A stretch of 64,000 bases of DNA from Aureimonas ureilytica DSM 18598 = NBRC 106430 (GTDB taxonomy: Bacteria; Pseudomonadota; Alphaproteobacteria; Rhizobiales; Rhizobiaceae): the NCBI RefSeq assembly GCF_000382705.1, contig NZ_ARQE01000011.1:42442-106441 (forward strand), given 5' to 3'. Made by a program: the position numbers and the translations under genes. Shown piece by piece: positions 53,908 to 63,294 of this stretch (positions are counted from its first letter, which is position 1; every line of letters begins with the position of its first letter). Under the pieces are notes generated by a model that worked only from the letters and a program-made list of their open reading frames with translations, had not been told where the DNA came from and did no database searches.

Positions 53908-54933
53908 ATGACCACCATTCCCCAAGACAAGACGCGCGGCCCGCTCCTCAGCGACCGGCAGAAGGACATGATCCAGAAGTTCGCCGCGCTCGGCAGCCTT
54001 CTGGCCCTCGTGGTCGTGTTCTCGGCAACGTCGGACGCGTTTCTCTCCGTCAACAACGGCATGACGATCGCCCTTCAGGTCACGTCGATCGCGCTGCTCG
54101 GCATTGGCGCGACCTGCGTCATCATCACCGGCGGCATCGACCTCTCGGTCGGCTCGGTCCTGGCGCTGGCCGGCGTCTGCGCCGCCCTGGCGGTGAAGGA
54201 ACTCGGAATGCCGGTTCCGATCGGCATGCTGCTCGGCATTCTCGTCGGCACGCTCTGCGGCGTCGTCAACGGCCTCGCCATCACCCGCGCCAAGCTGCCG
54301 CCCTTCATCGCGACGCTCGGCATGATGATGGTGGCGCGCGGTCTCGCCCTCCAGATCACCGGCGCGCGCGCCGTCTCGGGGCTCGGCGACAGTTTCGGCG
54401 AACTCGGCAACGGCGCCCTGTTCCGCATGGTGACGATCGGCGACGACGGCTTCCCGTCCGTCACCTTCCCCGGCATCCCCTATCCGGTCATCCTCATGAT
54501 CGTGATCGCCATCGCGGTCGCCATCATGCTGCGCCGGACCGTGCTCGGCCGTCACATCTATTCGGTCGGCTCCAACGCGGAAGCGGCGCGCCTGTCCGGC
54601 GTCAATGTCGCCCGCGTCACGCTCTTCACCTATGTCCTGTCGGGCACGCTCGCCGGCCTCACGGGCTGCGTTCTCATGTCCCGCCTCGTCACCGCCCAGC
54701 CGAACGAAGGCGTGATGTACGAGCTCGACGCCATCGCCAGCGCCGTGATCGGCGGCACCTCGCTCATTGGCGGCGTCGGCACGATTTCCGGCACCATGAT
54801 CGGCGCCTTCGTCATCGGCATCCTGCGCAACGGCCTTAACATGAACGGTGTCTCGGCCTTCACGCAGCAGATCATCATCGGCCTCGTGATCCTGGCGACC
54901 GTGTGGATCGACCAGCTTCGCAACCGCCGCTGA
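53908..54933 (+). CDS. sugar ABC transporter permease (RbsC type)
   Basis: The 341-residue inner-membrane protein has about ten helices and the CUT2 permease marks VITGGIDLSVGSVLALAGV and LRNGLNMNGVSAF near the end. ALLGIGATCVIITGG and GGTSLIGGVGTISGTMIGA also fit. It starts seven bases after the ATPase gene with TGAGGA as ribosome-binding site. Confidence 0.94.
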   Translation: MTTIPQDKTRGPLLSDRQKDMIQKFAALGSLLALVVVFSATSDAFLSVNNGMTIALQVTSIALLGIGATCVIITGGIDLSVGSVLALAGVCAALAVKELGMPVPIGMLLGILVGTLCGVVNGLAITRAKLPPFIATLGMMMVARGLALQITGARAVSGLGDSFGELGNGALFRMVTIGDDGFPSVTFPGIPYPVILMIVIAIAVAIMLRRTVLGRHIYSVGSNAEAARLSGVNVARVTLFTYVLSGTLAGLTGCVLMSRLVTAQPNEGVMYELDAIASAVIGGTSLIGGVGTISGTMIGAFVIGILRNGLNMNGVSAFTQQIIIGLVILATVWIDQLRNRR

Positions 54934-55010
54934 CCATGCATGCCCGGCGCGTGCGGGAGATCGAAGAAGCGCGCGCCGGGTTCGTTCCAAGCTCAAAGGG
55001 AGAAACATTC

Positions 55011-55958
55011 ATGCGCACATTCGCCGCCATTCTCGCCGGCTCGGCCCTCGCCCTCGTCTCCTTCGCCGCGCAGGCCGCCGAAAAGGAAGTCGCGGTCATC
55101 GTCAAGACGGTGAACTCGACCTTCTGGCAGAACGTCCAGAAGGGTGTCGACGCCGCCAAGAAGGACCTGCCGGAAGGCTACACGACGACCTTCAACGGCC
55201 CGGCCTCGGAATCGGCCATCGCCGATCAGGTCAACATGGTCGAGAACGCCGTGAACCGTCAGGTCGCCGGCATCATCCTCGCCCCGTCCGACCCGGACGC
55301 GCTCGTGCCCGCCATCAAGAAGGCCTGGGAAGCCCGCATTCCGGTCGTCCTGATCGACAGCCAGATCAACGAGAGCGGCGCGCAGTACTACCAGTCCTTC
55401 CTGGCGACCGACAACAAGAAGGCCGGCGAACTCTCCGCCAAGGCGCTGATCGACAAGGTCGGGACCGAGGGCAAGATCGCGGTCATGTCCTATGTCGCGG
55501 GCGCGGGCTCCGAGATCGGCCGCGTCGGCGGCTTCACCGACTATATCAAGGCGAACTCCAAGCTTCAGATCGTCGGCCCGTTCTACTCGCAGTCGCAGAT
55601 GGCGACGGCGCTGAACCAGACGACCGACGTCCTGGCCTCGAACCCCGACCTCAAGGGCATTTTCGGCGCCAACGAGCCGACCGCCATCGGCATGGGCCGC
55701 GCCCTCGCGCAGTCCGGCAAGGCCGGCAAGGTCGTCGCGATCGGCTTCGACGGCAACGAGGACCTGCAGAACTTCGTCAAGGACGGCACGCTCGCGGCCA
55801 TCGCGGTTCAGGGCTCGTTCCAGATGGGCGAACTCGGCACCCAGACCATCGCCAAGCTCCTCAAGAAGGAGAAGGTCGAGAAGATGCAGGACACCGGCGT
55901 CGTGATGGTCACCAAGGAGAACATCGACAAGCCGGAAGCCAAGAACGTTCTCTACTAA
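55011..55958 (+). CDS. sugar ABC transporter substrate-binding protein (ribose type)
   Basis: The start at 55011 (MRTFAAILAGSALALVSFAA) has AAAGGGAG upstream and gives a signal peptide cut at QAA-EKEVAV. The 315-residue periplasmic protein is of the RbsB/peripla_BP_4 type: VIVKTVNSTFWQNVQKGVDA, GIILAPSDPDALVPAIKKAW, FGANEPTAIGMGRAL and VVAIGFDGNEDLQ. It is the last gene of the importer operon before a terminator. In CUT2 operons the binding protein is usually first, so its last place is a mild oddity. Confidence 0.95.
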   Translation: MRTFAAILAGSALALVSFAAQAAEKEVAVIVKTVNSTFWQNVQKGVDAAKKDLPEGYTTTFNGPASESAIADQVNMVENAVNRQVAGIILAPSDPDALVPAIKKAWEARIPVVLIDSQINESGAQYYQSFLATDNKKAGELSAKALIDKVGTEGKIAVMSYVAGAGSEIGRVGGFTDYIKANSKLQIVGPFYSQSQMATALNQTTDVLASNPDLKGIFGANEPTAIGMGRALAQSGKAGKVVAIGFDGNEDLQNFVKDGTLAAIAVQGSFQMGELGTQTIAKLLKKEKVEKMQDTGVVMVTKENIDKPEAKNVLY

Positions 55959-55966
55959 ACCGATCT

Positions 55967-56010
55967 CCCGCCGGCGGCTTCCATGCCGCCGGCGGGCCTT
56001 TTCTTCTCTT
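55967..56010 (+). terminator. rho-independent terminator after the binding protein gene
   Basis: The arms cccgccggcggc and gccgccggcggg are followed by ccttttcttctctt. It separates the importer from the two dehydrogenase genes. Confidence 0.85.
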
Positions 56011-56029
56011 CGATCGAAAGCCTGACGTG

Positions 56030-57043
56030 ATGAAGACGACGGATCGCCGCGAACTGCCGAACGGCAAGGTCAGCCTCACCGCGCTCGGCCTCGGCTGCGC
56101 GCAGATGGGCAACCTCCTGAAGCTCATGCCCTTCGCCGACGCGCGCGACACCGCCGACGCGGCCTGGGATGCGGGCATCCGCTATTTTGACACCGCGCCC
56201 TTCTACGGATTCACGCGCTCCGAGCGCCGCCTCGGCGCGATCCTCGACGAGCGCCAGCGCTCCGACTTCGCCATCAGCACCAAGGTCGGCCGGCTCATGG
56301 TGCCGGACGCCGACGTCGGCGCGGAAGCCGAGGGCTATCTCAACCCCGCCCCGTTCCATCAGGTCTACGACTACAGCTACGACGCGATCCTGCGCTCCTT
56401 CGACGCCAGCCAGCAGCGCCTCGGCATGGTGCGCTTCGACATTCTCTATGTCCACGATATCGGCCGCGTCACGCATGGCGAGCGGCACGAGCATCACTGG
56501 AACCAGCTCACCAAGGGCGGCGGCTTCAAGGCGCTCAGCGAGCTTCGCCAGGACGGGCGCATCGGCGGCTTCGGCCTCGGCGTCAACGAGTGGGAAGCCG
56601 TCAGCGAGGCGTTGGACGAGTGCGACCTCGACGTGTCCATGCTGGCCGGGCGCTACACGCTGCTGGAGCAGGAAAGCCTCGGCCTTCTCCGGAAGTGCCT
56701 CGATCGCGGCGCGCGCATCGTGGTGGCCGGCGCCTTCAATTCCGGGGTTCTGGCCGGCAACAACACGTTCAACTACGGCGACGCGCCGGCCGAGATCATC
56801 GCGCAGGTGGAAAAGCTGCGGGCCGTCGCGGCCGAGTTCGGCGTCGCCATCCAGGCGGCCGCGCTGCAATTTGCCATGGCGCACCCGGCCGTCGTATCCT
56901 GCGTGTCGGGCGCGCGCAACGCACGGCAGATCCGCTCCAATGTCGAGTGGTTCGAGGCCGAGATCCCCACCGGCTTCTGGCAGGCGCTGCGCGAGCGCGG
57001 CCTTGTCGCCGAGGGCACGCCGCTGCCGGGTCTTTCCGGCTGA
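56030..57043 (+). CDS. aldo/keto reductase, L-fucose (D-threo-aldose) 1-dehydrogenase candidate
   Basis: The ATG at 56030 is taken, with a GTG just before it. The 337-residue enzyme has the AKR catalytic tetrad: Asp and Tyr in IRYFDTAPFYGF, Lys in AISTKVGRL and His in ILYVHDIG. It is of the D-threo-aldose/pyridoxal dehydrogenase group, whose members oxidise L-fucose or D-galactose-like aldoses to lactones. In this island it is the best candidate for the first oxidation of L-fucose. The lactonase that should follow was not recognised. Confidence 0.88.
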   Translation: MKTTDRRELPNGKVSLTALGLGCAQMGNLLKLMPFADARDTADAAWDAGIRYFDTAPFYGFTRSERRLGAILDERQRSDFAISTKVGRLMVPDADVGAEAEGYLNPAPFHQVYDYSYDAILRSFDASQQRLGMVRFDILYVHDIGRVTHGERHEHHWNQLTKGGGFKALSELRQDGRIGGFGLGVNEWEAVSEALDECDLDVSMLAGRYTLLEQESLGLLRKCLDRGARIVVAGAFNSGVLAGNNTFNYGDAPAEIIAQVEKLRAVAAEFGVAIQAAALQFAMAHPAVVSCVSGARNARQIRSNVEWFEAEIPTGFWQALRERGLVAEGTPLPGLSG

Positions 57044-57089
57044 CATTTCCGTTCCGTCTTCTCCTCCGCCCTTCCAGCGAGCCTGCCCC

Positions 57090-58103
57090 ATGCTGACGAT
57101 CACCTGCGAAACGCCCGGAACGCTCAAGGCCGAGACCCGGGCCAAGCCCGCGCGGCGCGAAGGCGAGGTTCTCGTGAAGATCCGCCGCATCGGCGTGTGC
57201 GGCACGGACCTCCACATCTTCTCCGGCAACCAGCCCTATCTCGCCTATCCCCGCGTCATGGGCCACGAGCTCGCCGGCACGGTGGAAGAGGCGCCGGAAG
57301 GCTCGGCTCTGGAAGCGGGCGAGCAGGTCTATATCATCCCCTATCTTTCCTGCGGCCAGTGCCATGCCTGCCGGCAGGGCAAGACCAATTGCTGCTCCAA
57401 CATTCAGGTGCTCGGCGTCCACCGCGACGGCGGCATGACGGAATATCTCTCGCTGCCCGAGCGCTTCGTTCGCAGCGCCGAGAGCATCACGCTGGATCAG
57501 GCCGCGATGGTCGAGTTTCTCGCCATCGGCGCCCATGCGGTGCGGCGAGGCGCGGTGATGGACGGGCAGAACGTGCTCGTCGTCGGCGCGGGGCCGATCG
57601 GCATCGCCGCCGCGATCTTCGCCCGGCTGCGGGGCGGTCGCGTCACCATGCTCGACACGCGGGAGGATCGGCTCGACTTCGCGCGGGAACATCTCGGCAT
57701 TCACGCCGCCGTGCAGGTCGGCGAGGGCGACCGGGAGCAATTGGCGGCGCTGACGAACGGCGACTTCTTCGACGCCGTGTTCGACGCGACCGGCAACCCG
57801 AAGGCCATGGAACGGGGCTTCGGCTTCGTCGGCCATGGCGGCTCCTATGTGCTCGTCTCGATCGTCGCGAGCGACATCAGCTTCAACGACCCGGAATTCC
57901 ACAAGCGCGAAACGACGCTGCTCGGCAGCCGCAACGCGACGCCGGAGGATTTCGAGGCCGTGGTGGACGCGCTGCGCGCCGGGCAGGTTCCGAGCGAAGC
58001 GCTGCTGACGCACGCCATGACGCTGGACGAAGTGCCGGAGCGTTTCGCCGGCCTGCTCGACCCCGCCGCCGGCGTCATCAAGGCCATGGTGCGGATCGAC
58101 TGA
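57090..58103 (+). CDS. zinc-dependent alcohol dehydrogenase (sugar-acid/polyol type)
   Basis: The start at 57090 (MLTITCETPGTLKAETRAKP) is chosen; longer frames are shadows of the previous gene. The 337-residue medium-chain dehydrogenase has catalytic zinc ligands in VCGTDLHIF and MGHELAGTV, structural zinc cysteines in CGQCHACRQGKTNCC, and an NAD site VLVVGAGPIGIAAA. It resembles L-gulonate/L-galactonate 5-dehydrogenases and threonine-dehydrogenase-like enzymes, and a role with L-galactonate or another fuconate analogue would fit the context, but the substrate is not shown by the sequence. Confidence 0.87.
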   Translation: MLTITCETPGTLKAETRAKPARREGEVLVKIRRIGVCGTDLHIFSGNQPYLAYPRVMGHELAGTVEEAPEGSALEAGEQVYIIPYLSCGQCHACRQGKTNCCSNIQVLGVHRDGGMTEYLSLPERFVRSAESITLDQAAMVEFLAIGAHAVRRGAVMDGQNVLVVGAGPIGIAAAIFARLRGGRVTMLDTREDRLDFAREHLGIHAAVQVGEGDREQLAALTNGDFFDAVFDATGNPKAMERGFGFVGHGGSYVLVSIVASDISFNDPEFHKRETTLLGSRNATPEDFEAVVDALRAGQVPSEALLTHAMTLDEVPERFAGLLDPAAGVIKAMVRID

Positions 58104-58137
58104 TCCCTCTCCCCCTTCCGATCTGCCTCTCATCAAC

Positions 58138-58172
58138 GCCTCGAACCTTTGGTTCGGGGCGCTTTTGTTTTG
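58138..58172 (+). terminator. rho-independent terminator ending the fucose island
   Basis: The arms gcctcgaacc and ggttcggggc enclose TTT, with one G-T pair, and are followed by gcttttgtttt. Confidence 0.85.
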
Positions 58173-58178
58173 CGCTGC

Positions 58179-58204
58179 ACAATCTTTAACCTTGAATAAG
58201 GATT
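58179..58204. promoter_or_regulatory. operator candidate before the second FadR-type gene
   Basis: The site has CCTT-N4-AAGG (58190-58201) inside flanking CAAT and ATTG (58179 and 58201 onward). It lies about 30 bases before the regulator start in an AT-rich patch and would suit autoregulation. Confidence 0.35.
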
Positions 58205-58228
58205 GACCACGGTCTCCGAGGCCGTAAG

Positions 58229-58966
58229 ATGTCAGACCAATTCCCTACGGTTTTGGTGGTCGACTTGGACGGTCTTTCTCCCCTTCCCCCGATGGATCGG
58301 CTGCGCGACACGCTGGACGCGCTCGGCCGTTTCATCGAAGGATCGGGCCTGAAGGTGGGCGACCGTCTGCCGGCCGAGCGCGAGTTGATGCAGGCGCTGG
58401 GCGTCGGACGCTCCACGATCCGCGAGGCGGCGCGCCAGCTTCAGGCGCTGGGCGTCGTGGAAACCCGCAAGGGGAGCGGCTCCTATCTCCTGCGCCCGCT
58501 TTCCGCCGCGACCGTCCACATGCCCTTGTCGATCACCGCGACGGGCCTGCGCGAGGCCTTGCTTCAGACGCTCGACATCCGCCGTGGGCTGGAGGCCGAA
58601 GCCAGCGCGCTCGCCGCCATCCGGCACACGCCGGACGATCTCGCCCGCATGGAGGAGCGCCTCGTCGAGATGGAGCGCGTGCACATCCAGAACGGCACGG
58701 CCGGTCCGGAAGACCTTCTCTTCCACCTGTCGATCTACGATGCGGCGCAGAACCCGCTGTTTCGCCAGCTTCTGGAGCAGATGCGCGAAGCCTTCGAGCG
58801 CTTCTTCGCCAAGCCCTTCGACCGGCCGGATTTCGCCGGCCGCTCCTTCCCCCTTCACCGCGAGATGTTCGACGCGATCGCCGCGCGCGATCCCGGCCTC
58901 GCGCGGGAAAAGACCCTCGCCATTCTCGACATCGTCGAGGAGGACATCAAGGACATGTCGCAATGA
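58229..58966 (+). CDS. FadR/GntR-family regulator coupled to a PLP enzyme
   Basis: The 245-residue protein has the GntR winged helix at about 25-90 (DRLPAERELMQALGVGRSTI, then VVETRKGSGSYLLRP) and an FCD ligand domain with LLQTLDIRRGLEAEASALAA, LFHLSIYDAAQNPLF and FPLHREMFDAIAARD, where the histidines bind metal in this family. The TGA overlaps the ATG of the next gene (ATGA). That coupling suggests the regulator senses the substrate or product of the PLP enzyme and controls the importer that follows. Confidence 0.9.
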   Translation: MSDQFPTVLVVDLDGLSPLPPMDRLRDTLDALGRFIEGSGLKVGDRLPAERELMQALGVGRSTIREAARQLQALGVVETRKGSGSYLLRPLSAATVHMPLSITATGLREALLQTLDIRRGLEAEASALAAIRHTPDDLARMEERLVEMERVHIQNGTAGPEDLLFHLSIYDAAQNPLFRQLLEQMREAFERFFAKPFDRPDFAGRSFPLHREMFDAIAARDPGLAREKTLAILDIVEEDIKDMSQ

Positions 58967-60132
58967 ACGACACCGCCGGGCTCGACCCTTTCTCGCTGAT
59001 CGCGGCCCATGACGAGCGCCACGCCTTCGACGCCGTGGTGCCGCCGATCGCGCAGACCTCGCTCTTCACGTTCAACTCCTTCGCCGAGATGGAGGAGACT
59101 TATCTCGGCCAGCGCGTCCGCCCGACCTACACGCGGGGCCTCAACCCGACCGTGCGCCTGTTCGAGGAAAAGCTCGCGGCCATGGAAGGCGCCGAAGACG
59201 CGATGGGGTTCGCGAGCGGCATGGCGGCCATTTCCTCGGCGGTTCTGGCCTTCGCCGAGCCGGGGGACCGGATCGTCGCGGTGCGCCATGTCTATCCGGA
59301 CGCCTACCGCCTGTTCGAAATCCTCCTGAAGCGCATGCGCATCGAAGTGACCTATGTCGACGGGCGCGACGAGGAAGCCGTCGCCAAGGCACTGCCCGGC
59401 GCCAAGCTCTTCTACATGGAAAGCCCGACGAGCTGGGTGATGGAAGCGCACGATGTCGGCGCGCTGGCGGCGCTCGCCAAACAGCACGGCGTCCTTACCA
59501 TGATCGACAATAGCTGGGCGACGCCGGTCTTTCAGCAGCCCATTTCGCTGGGTGTCGATCTCGTGATCCACTCGGCCTCGAAATATCTCGGCGGCCATTC
59601 CGACGTCGTGGCGGGCGTCGTCGCCGGCTCCAAGGCGATGATCCGCGAAATCCGCGCGCAGACCTATCCCTATCTCGGTGGCAAGCTTTCCCCGTTCGAC
59701 GCCTGGCTCCTGATCCGCGGCCTTCGCACCCTGCCGATCCGCATGCGGGCGCACGAAGCGGATGCGCTCGCCGTCGCCCATCACCTGAAGGCGATGGATT
59801 GCGTGGAATCCGTCCAGCATCCCGCGCTCGCCAACGCGCTGCCGGCGGGGCTCACGGGCACGTCCGGCCTCTTCTCCTTCACCTTCAAGGACGGCGTGAA
59901 CGTGCCGCGCTTTGCCGACACGCTGAAGCTCTTCAAGCTCGGCGTGTCCTGGGGCGGGCATGAAAGCCTCTGCGTTCCGGGGCAGGTCGTCCTGTCGCAG
60001 AACCAGGGGCCGAATTCCGGCCATGCCTTCGGCATCTCGCCGCGCTCGGTTCGCCTTCATGTCGGCCTCGAAGGCGCGGGCGCGCTGCGGGCCGATCTCG
60101 ACGCGGCCGTCGCCGCCGCGCTCGCCGCCTGA
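58963..60132 (+). CDS. Cys/Met-metabolism PLP enzyme (transsulfuration family)
   Basis: The 389-residue protein is a fold-type I PLP enzyme of the cystathionine gamma-synthase/beta-lyase family. It has the Tyr-x-Arg segment PTYTRGLNPTVRLFEEKLAA, FASGMAAISSAVLAF, FYMESPTSWVMEA, VLTMIDNSWATPVF with Asp for the pyridine ring, and the PLP Lys in SASKYLGGHSD. C-terminal VRLHVGLEGAG carries the carboxylate-binding Arg. The exact reaction (lyase, gamma-synthase or another elimination) cannot be told. It is odd to find it coupled to a FadR regulator and a sugar importer, with no sulfur genes beside it. Confidence 0.88.
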   Translation: MNDTAGLDPFSLIAAHDERHAFDAVVPPIAQTSLFTFNSFAEMEETYLGQRVRPTYTRGLNPTVRLFEEKLAAMEGAEDAMGFASGMAAISSAVLAFAEPGDRIVAVRHVYPDAYRLFEILLKRMRIEVTYVDGRDEEAVAKALPGAKLFYMESPTSWVMEAHDVGALAALAKQHGVLTMIDNSWATPVFQQPISLGVDLVIHSASKYLGGHSDVVAGVVAGSKAMIREIRAQTYPYLGGKLSPFDAWLLIRGLRTLPIRMRAHEADALAVAHHLKAMDCVESVQHPALANALPAGLTGTSGLFSFTFKDGVNVPRFADTLKLFKLGVSWGGHESLCVPGQVVLSQNQGPNSGHAFGISPRSVRLHVGLEGAGALRADLDAAVAAALAA

Positions 60133-60166
60133 CCTCGATCCATCCAACACGGGAGACACAGAAGAC

Positions 60167-61438
60167 ATGAAACGCACCATCCTCACCGCGTCCCTCGCCT
60201 CGTTTCTCCTGTCGGGAACGGCGATGGCCGACACGACGCTGAAGCTCGTCGAGGTCATCACCAGCCCGTCGCGCACCGAGACCTTGAAGGAGATCGTCGC
60301 GAAGTTCGAGCAGGCGAACCCCGGCACCAAGGTCGAGATCACCTCGCTGCCCTGGGGCGAAGCCTTCGAGAAGTTCGCGACCATGGTCTCGGCCGGCGAA
60401 ACGCCCGACGTCATGGAAATGCCGGACACCTGGGTCGCGCTCTATGCCAAGAACGGCGCGCTGGAGAGCCTCGAGCCCTATCTCGCCAAGTGGCAGGGCA
60501 CGGCCGATCTCAACGACCGCGCGCTGGAATTTGGCCGGCAGGTGGACGGCAAGACCGCCTATATGCTGCCCTACGGCTTCTATCTCGGCGCCATGTTCTA
60601 CAACAAGAAGCTTTTCGCCGAGGCCGGCGTCGAAGGCCCGCCGCAGACCATCGCCGAGTTCCAGGCGGCCTCCGAGAAGGTCTCCAAGCTGCCTGGCAAG
60701 TACGGCTACTGCCTGCGCGGCGCGCGCGGCGGCCTGAACGACTGGACGGTGTTCATGAACGCCATCGCCGGCAACAACACCTTCTTCAAGGACGACGGCA
60801 CGTCCACCTTCTCCGATCCGGACAAGGTGAAGGGCCTCGCCTGGTTCATCGACTACTACAAGAAGGGCCTCGCCCCGAAGGACTCCATCTCCTGGGGCTT
60901 CAACGAGACGGTGGCGGGCTTCTATTCCGGCACCTGCGCCATGCTGAACCAGGACCCGGACGCGCTGATCGCGATTTCCGAGCGCATGAAGCCGGAAGAC
61001 TACGGCGTCGTGCCGCTGCCCAAGGGCGAGGCCGGCAAGGCGTTTCCGGTGATCGGCTATGCCGGCTGGTCGATGTTCCAGACCTCCGAGAACAAGGATC
61101 TGGCCTGGAAGCTGATCGAGACGCTGCAGGGCACCGAGGGCAACGTCGCCTGGAACAAGAAGACCGGCGCGCTGCCGGCGCTCAAATCCGCCGAGAACGA
61201 TCCGTTCTATGCCGGCGACAAGTTCAAGGGCTGGTTCGACGAGCTGAAGGACGCCAACACCGTCCCGACCTCGCTGCCGAGCTATCTCGAGGAATTCGCC
61301 TTCTTCAAGGACAGCCTCGTGCCGGCCTCCTCGCAGCGCGCGCTGCTCGGCGAGATCACGCCGGAGGAAATGGCCCGGGAATGGGCCGACTACCTCACCA
61401 CGGCCCAGCAGACCTACCTCGCCACCAAGGGCCAGTAA
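60167..61438 (+). CDS. CUT1 sugar ABC transporter substrate-binding protein
   Basis: The start at 60167 (MKRTILTASLASFLLSGTAM) gives a signal peptide cut near AMA-DTTLKL. The 423-residue periplasmic protein is of the extracellular solute-binding family 1: FEQANPGTKVEITSLPWGEA, MVSAGETPDVMEMPDTW, MLPYGFYLGAMFYNKKLF, and GAGY-like aromatic residues in a sugar cleft. GGGAGA lies upstream. It follows the PLP enzyme gene by 34 bases. A GC hairpin after it probably raises its mRNA level above the permeases. Confidence 0.95.
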   Translation: MKRTILTASLASFLLSGTAMADTTLKLVEVITSPSRTETLKEIVAKFEQANPGTKVEITSLPWGEAFEKFATMVSAGETPDVMEMPDTWVALYAKNGALESLEPYLAKWQGTADLNDRALEFGRQVDGKTAYMLPYGFYLGAMFYNKKLFAEAGVEGPPQTIAEFQAASEKVSKLPGKYGYCLRGARGGLNDWTVFMNAIAGNNTFFKDDGTSTFSDPDKVKGLAWFIDYYKKGLAPKDSISWGFNETVAGFYSGTCAMLNQDPDALIAISERMKPEDYGVVPLPKGEAGKAFPVIGYAGWSMFQTSENKDLAWKLIETLQGTEGNVAWNKKTGALPALKSAENDPFYAGDKFKGWFDELKDANTVPTSLPSYLEEFAFFKDSLVPASSQRALLGEITPEEMAREWADYLTTAQQTYLATKGQ

Positions 61439-61446
61439 CTCGCGTC

Positions 61447-61475
61447 GCGCGGCGGCGGCTTTCGCGCCGCCGCGC
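61447..61475 (+). other. GC stem-loop between binding protein and permease genes
   Basis: The arms gcgcggcggcg and cgccgccgcgc form a perfect 11-bp stem with a seven-base loop. No T tract follows. In many importer operons such hairpins protect the upstream message, giving more binding protein than permease. Confidence 0.65.
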
Positions 61476-61508
61476 CTCCTTCACCCCTCCCCGAAGGGAT
61501 GACCAGAC

Positions 61509-62444
61509 TTGACCAGCACCGCCGCCAGCCTCGCCCCACCGAGGGACCGCCGCACGCCGGGCCAGCGCTTTCTCCAAGCCGCCGAACCCTATCTCTACAG
61601 CGCGCCGGCGCTGATCCTGATCCTGGCCGTGATGCTCGTGCCGCTCACGATCGGCGTGTCCTACGCCTTTCGCGACATGCGCCTGCTCAACCCGTTCAGC
61701 GGCGGCTTCGTGGGCCTGAAGCATTTCAACGCGCTCTGGACCGACCGCAATTTCTGGCTGGCGCTCCACAACACGCTGGTCTGGACGTCGGTCTCGGTGC
61801 TTCTTCAGTTCGTGCTCGGGCTGACGCTGGCGCTGCTTCTGAACCGGCCCTTCACGGGCCGCGGCCTCGCGCAGGCGCTCTGCTTCCTCCCCTGGGCCGT
61901 GCCGACCTTTCTCTCCGGCCTCAACTGGGCCTGGCTGTTTAATCCCGTGGTCGGTCCGATCCCGCATTGGCTGGTGGCGCTCGGGATCATGGACGCGCCG
62001 ACCAACATCCTTGCTGATCCGAACCTCGCGCTGATCGGCCCGATCATCGCCAATGTCTGGTGGGGCATTCCCTTCTTCGCCATCACCATGCTGGCCGCGC
62101 TCCAGTCGATCCCGCGCGACATCTACGAGGCGGCCTCGATCGACGGCGCCAATCCCGTGCAGCAATTCTTCTCGATCACGCTGCCCTTCCTCGCGCCGAC
62201 CATGGCGATCACCATTCTCCTGCGCACCGTCTGGGTCGCCAATTTTGCCGATCTCATCGTCGTCATGACGGGCGGGGGCCCGGCCGACCGGACGCAGATC
62301 GTGGCGAGCTACATCTTCACCACCGCCTTCCGGAAGCTCGATTTCGGCTATGCCTCGGCGATCTCGCTGGTGCTCTTGGCGCTTCTCCTCCTTTATTCCC
62401 TCGCGCTGGTGTCGCTGCGCCAGATGCTCCTGCGGAAGGGCTGA
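61509..62444 (+). CDS. CUT1 sugar ABC transporter permease (MalF/UgpA type)
   Basis: The start is TTG at 61509 with GAAGGGA about ten bases upstream; the ATG at 61499 is out of frame. The 311-residue protein has six membrane helices and the cytoplasmic EAA loop YEAASIDGANPVQQFFSITL followed by PFLAPTM, which contacts the ATPase. FLPWAVPTFLSGLNWAWLF is typical of the family. It pairs with the next permease. Confidence 0.94.
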   Translation: MTSTAASLAPPRDRRTPGQRFLQAAEPYLYSAPALILILAVMLVPLTIGVSYAFRDMRLLNPFSGGFVGLKHFNALWTDRNFWLALHNTLVWTSVSVLLQFVLGLTLALLLNRPFTGRGLAQALCFLPWAVPTFLSGLNWAWLFNPVVGPIPHWLVALGIMDAPTNILADPNLALIGPIIANVWWGIPFFAITMLAALQSIPRDIYEAASIDGANPVQQFFSITLPFLAPTMAITILLRTVWVANFADLIVVMTGGGPADRTQIVASYIFTTAFRKLDFGYASAISLVLLALLLLYSLALVSLRQMLLRKG

Positions 62445-62448
62445 CCCC

Positions 62449-63282
62449 ATGCGCCGCGCCCTCCCCCTTGGCACGATCGCCCATCGCCTCGCGATCCTCG
62501 CCTTCATCGCCTTCGCGCTGTTTCCGCTCTTCTGGCTGGTGAAGGTCTCGGTGACGCCGAACGACCTCATGTATTCCGAGGGGGTCCGCCTATGGCCCTC
62601 GCGCACGAGCTTCGAGCATTTCCGCTTCGTTCTGGAGAACTCGAACTTCCCGCTCTTCTTCCGCAACAGCCTGATCGTGTCGCTCTCGACGGCGGCGATC
62701 GTGACCCTCATCGCGGCCTTCGGCGGCTATGCGTTCTCGCGCTTCGAGTTTCGCGGCAAGCTCTGGATGACGGGGCTCCTCTTGGTGACGCAGATGTTCC
62801 CGCTGGTCATGCTCATCGCGCCGATCTTCAAGATGCTCTCGCCGCTCGGCCTCACCAATTCGCTGACCGGCCTGATCGTCGTCTACACCGCCTTCAACGT
62901 GCCCTTCGCCATCTTCCTGATGCAGAGCTTCTTCGACGGCATTCCGAAGGATTTGGAAGAGGCCGCGCAGATCGACGGGGCGAGCCGGTTTCAGGCCTTT
63001 CGCGAGATCATCGTGCCGCTCACCCTGCCCGGCATGGCCGCGACGCTCGGCTTCGTCTTCACCGCCGCCTGGAGCGAGCTTCTCTTCGCGCTGATGCTCG
63101 TGTCGAAGGTGGACGCCTCCACCTTCCCGGTCGGGCTCCTGTCCTTCGTGTCGAAGTTCGGCGTCGATTTCGGGCAGATGATGGCGGCCGGCGTGCTCGC
63201 GCTCATCCCCGCCGTCCTGTTCTTCCTTCTCATCCAGCGTTTCCTCGTGCAGGGCCTGACGGCCGGCGCGGTCAAGGGCTGA
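62449..63282 (+). CDS. CUT1 sugar ABC transporter permease (MalG/UgpE type)
   Basis: The start at 62449 ([20 protein letters not shown]) is four bases after the previous stop. The 277-residue protein has six helices, the EAA loop [20 protein letters not shown] followed by VPLTLPG, and [20 protein letters not shown]. It completes the membrane channel. Confidence 0.94.
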   Translation: MRRALPLGTIAHRLAILAFIAFALFPLFWLVKVSVTPNDLMYSEGVRLWPSRTSFEHFRFVLENSNFPLFFRNSLIVSLSTAAIVTLIAAFGGYAFSRFEFRGKLWMTGLLLVTQMFPLVMLIAPIFKMLSPLGLTNSLTGLIVVYTAFNVPFAIFLMQSFFDGIPKDLEEAAQIDGASRFQAFREIIVPLTLPGMAATLGFVFTAAWSELLFALMLVSKVDASTFPVGLLSFVSKFGVDFGQMMAAGVLALIPAVLFFLLIQRFLVQGLTAGAVKG

Positions 63283-63294
63283 AAGGTCTCGTCA

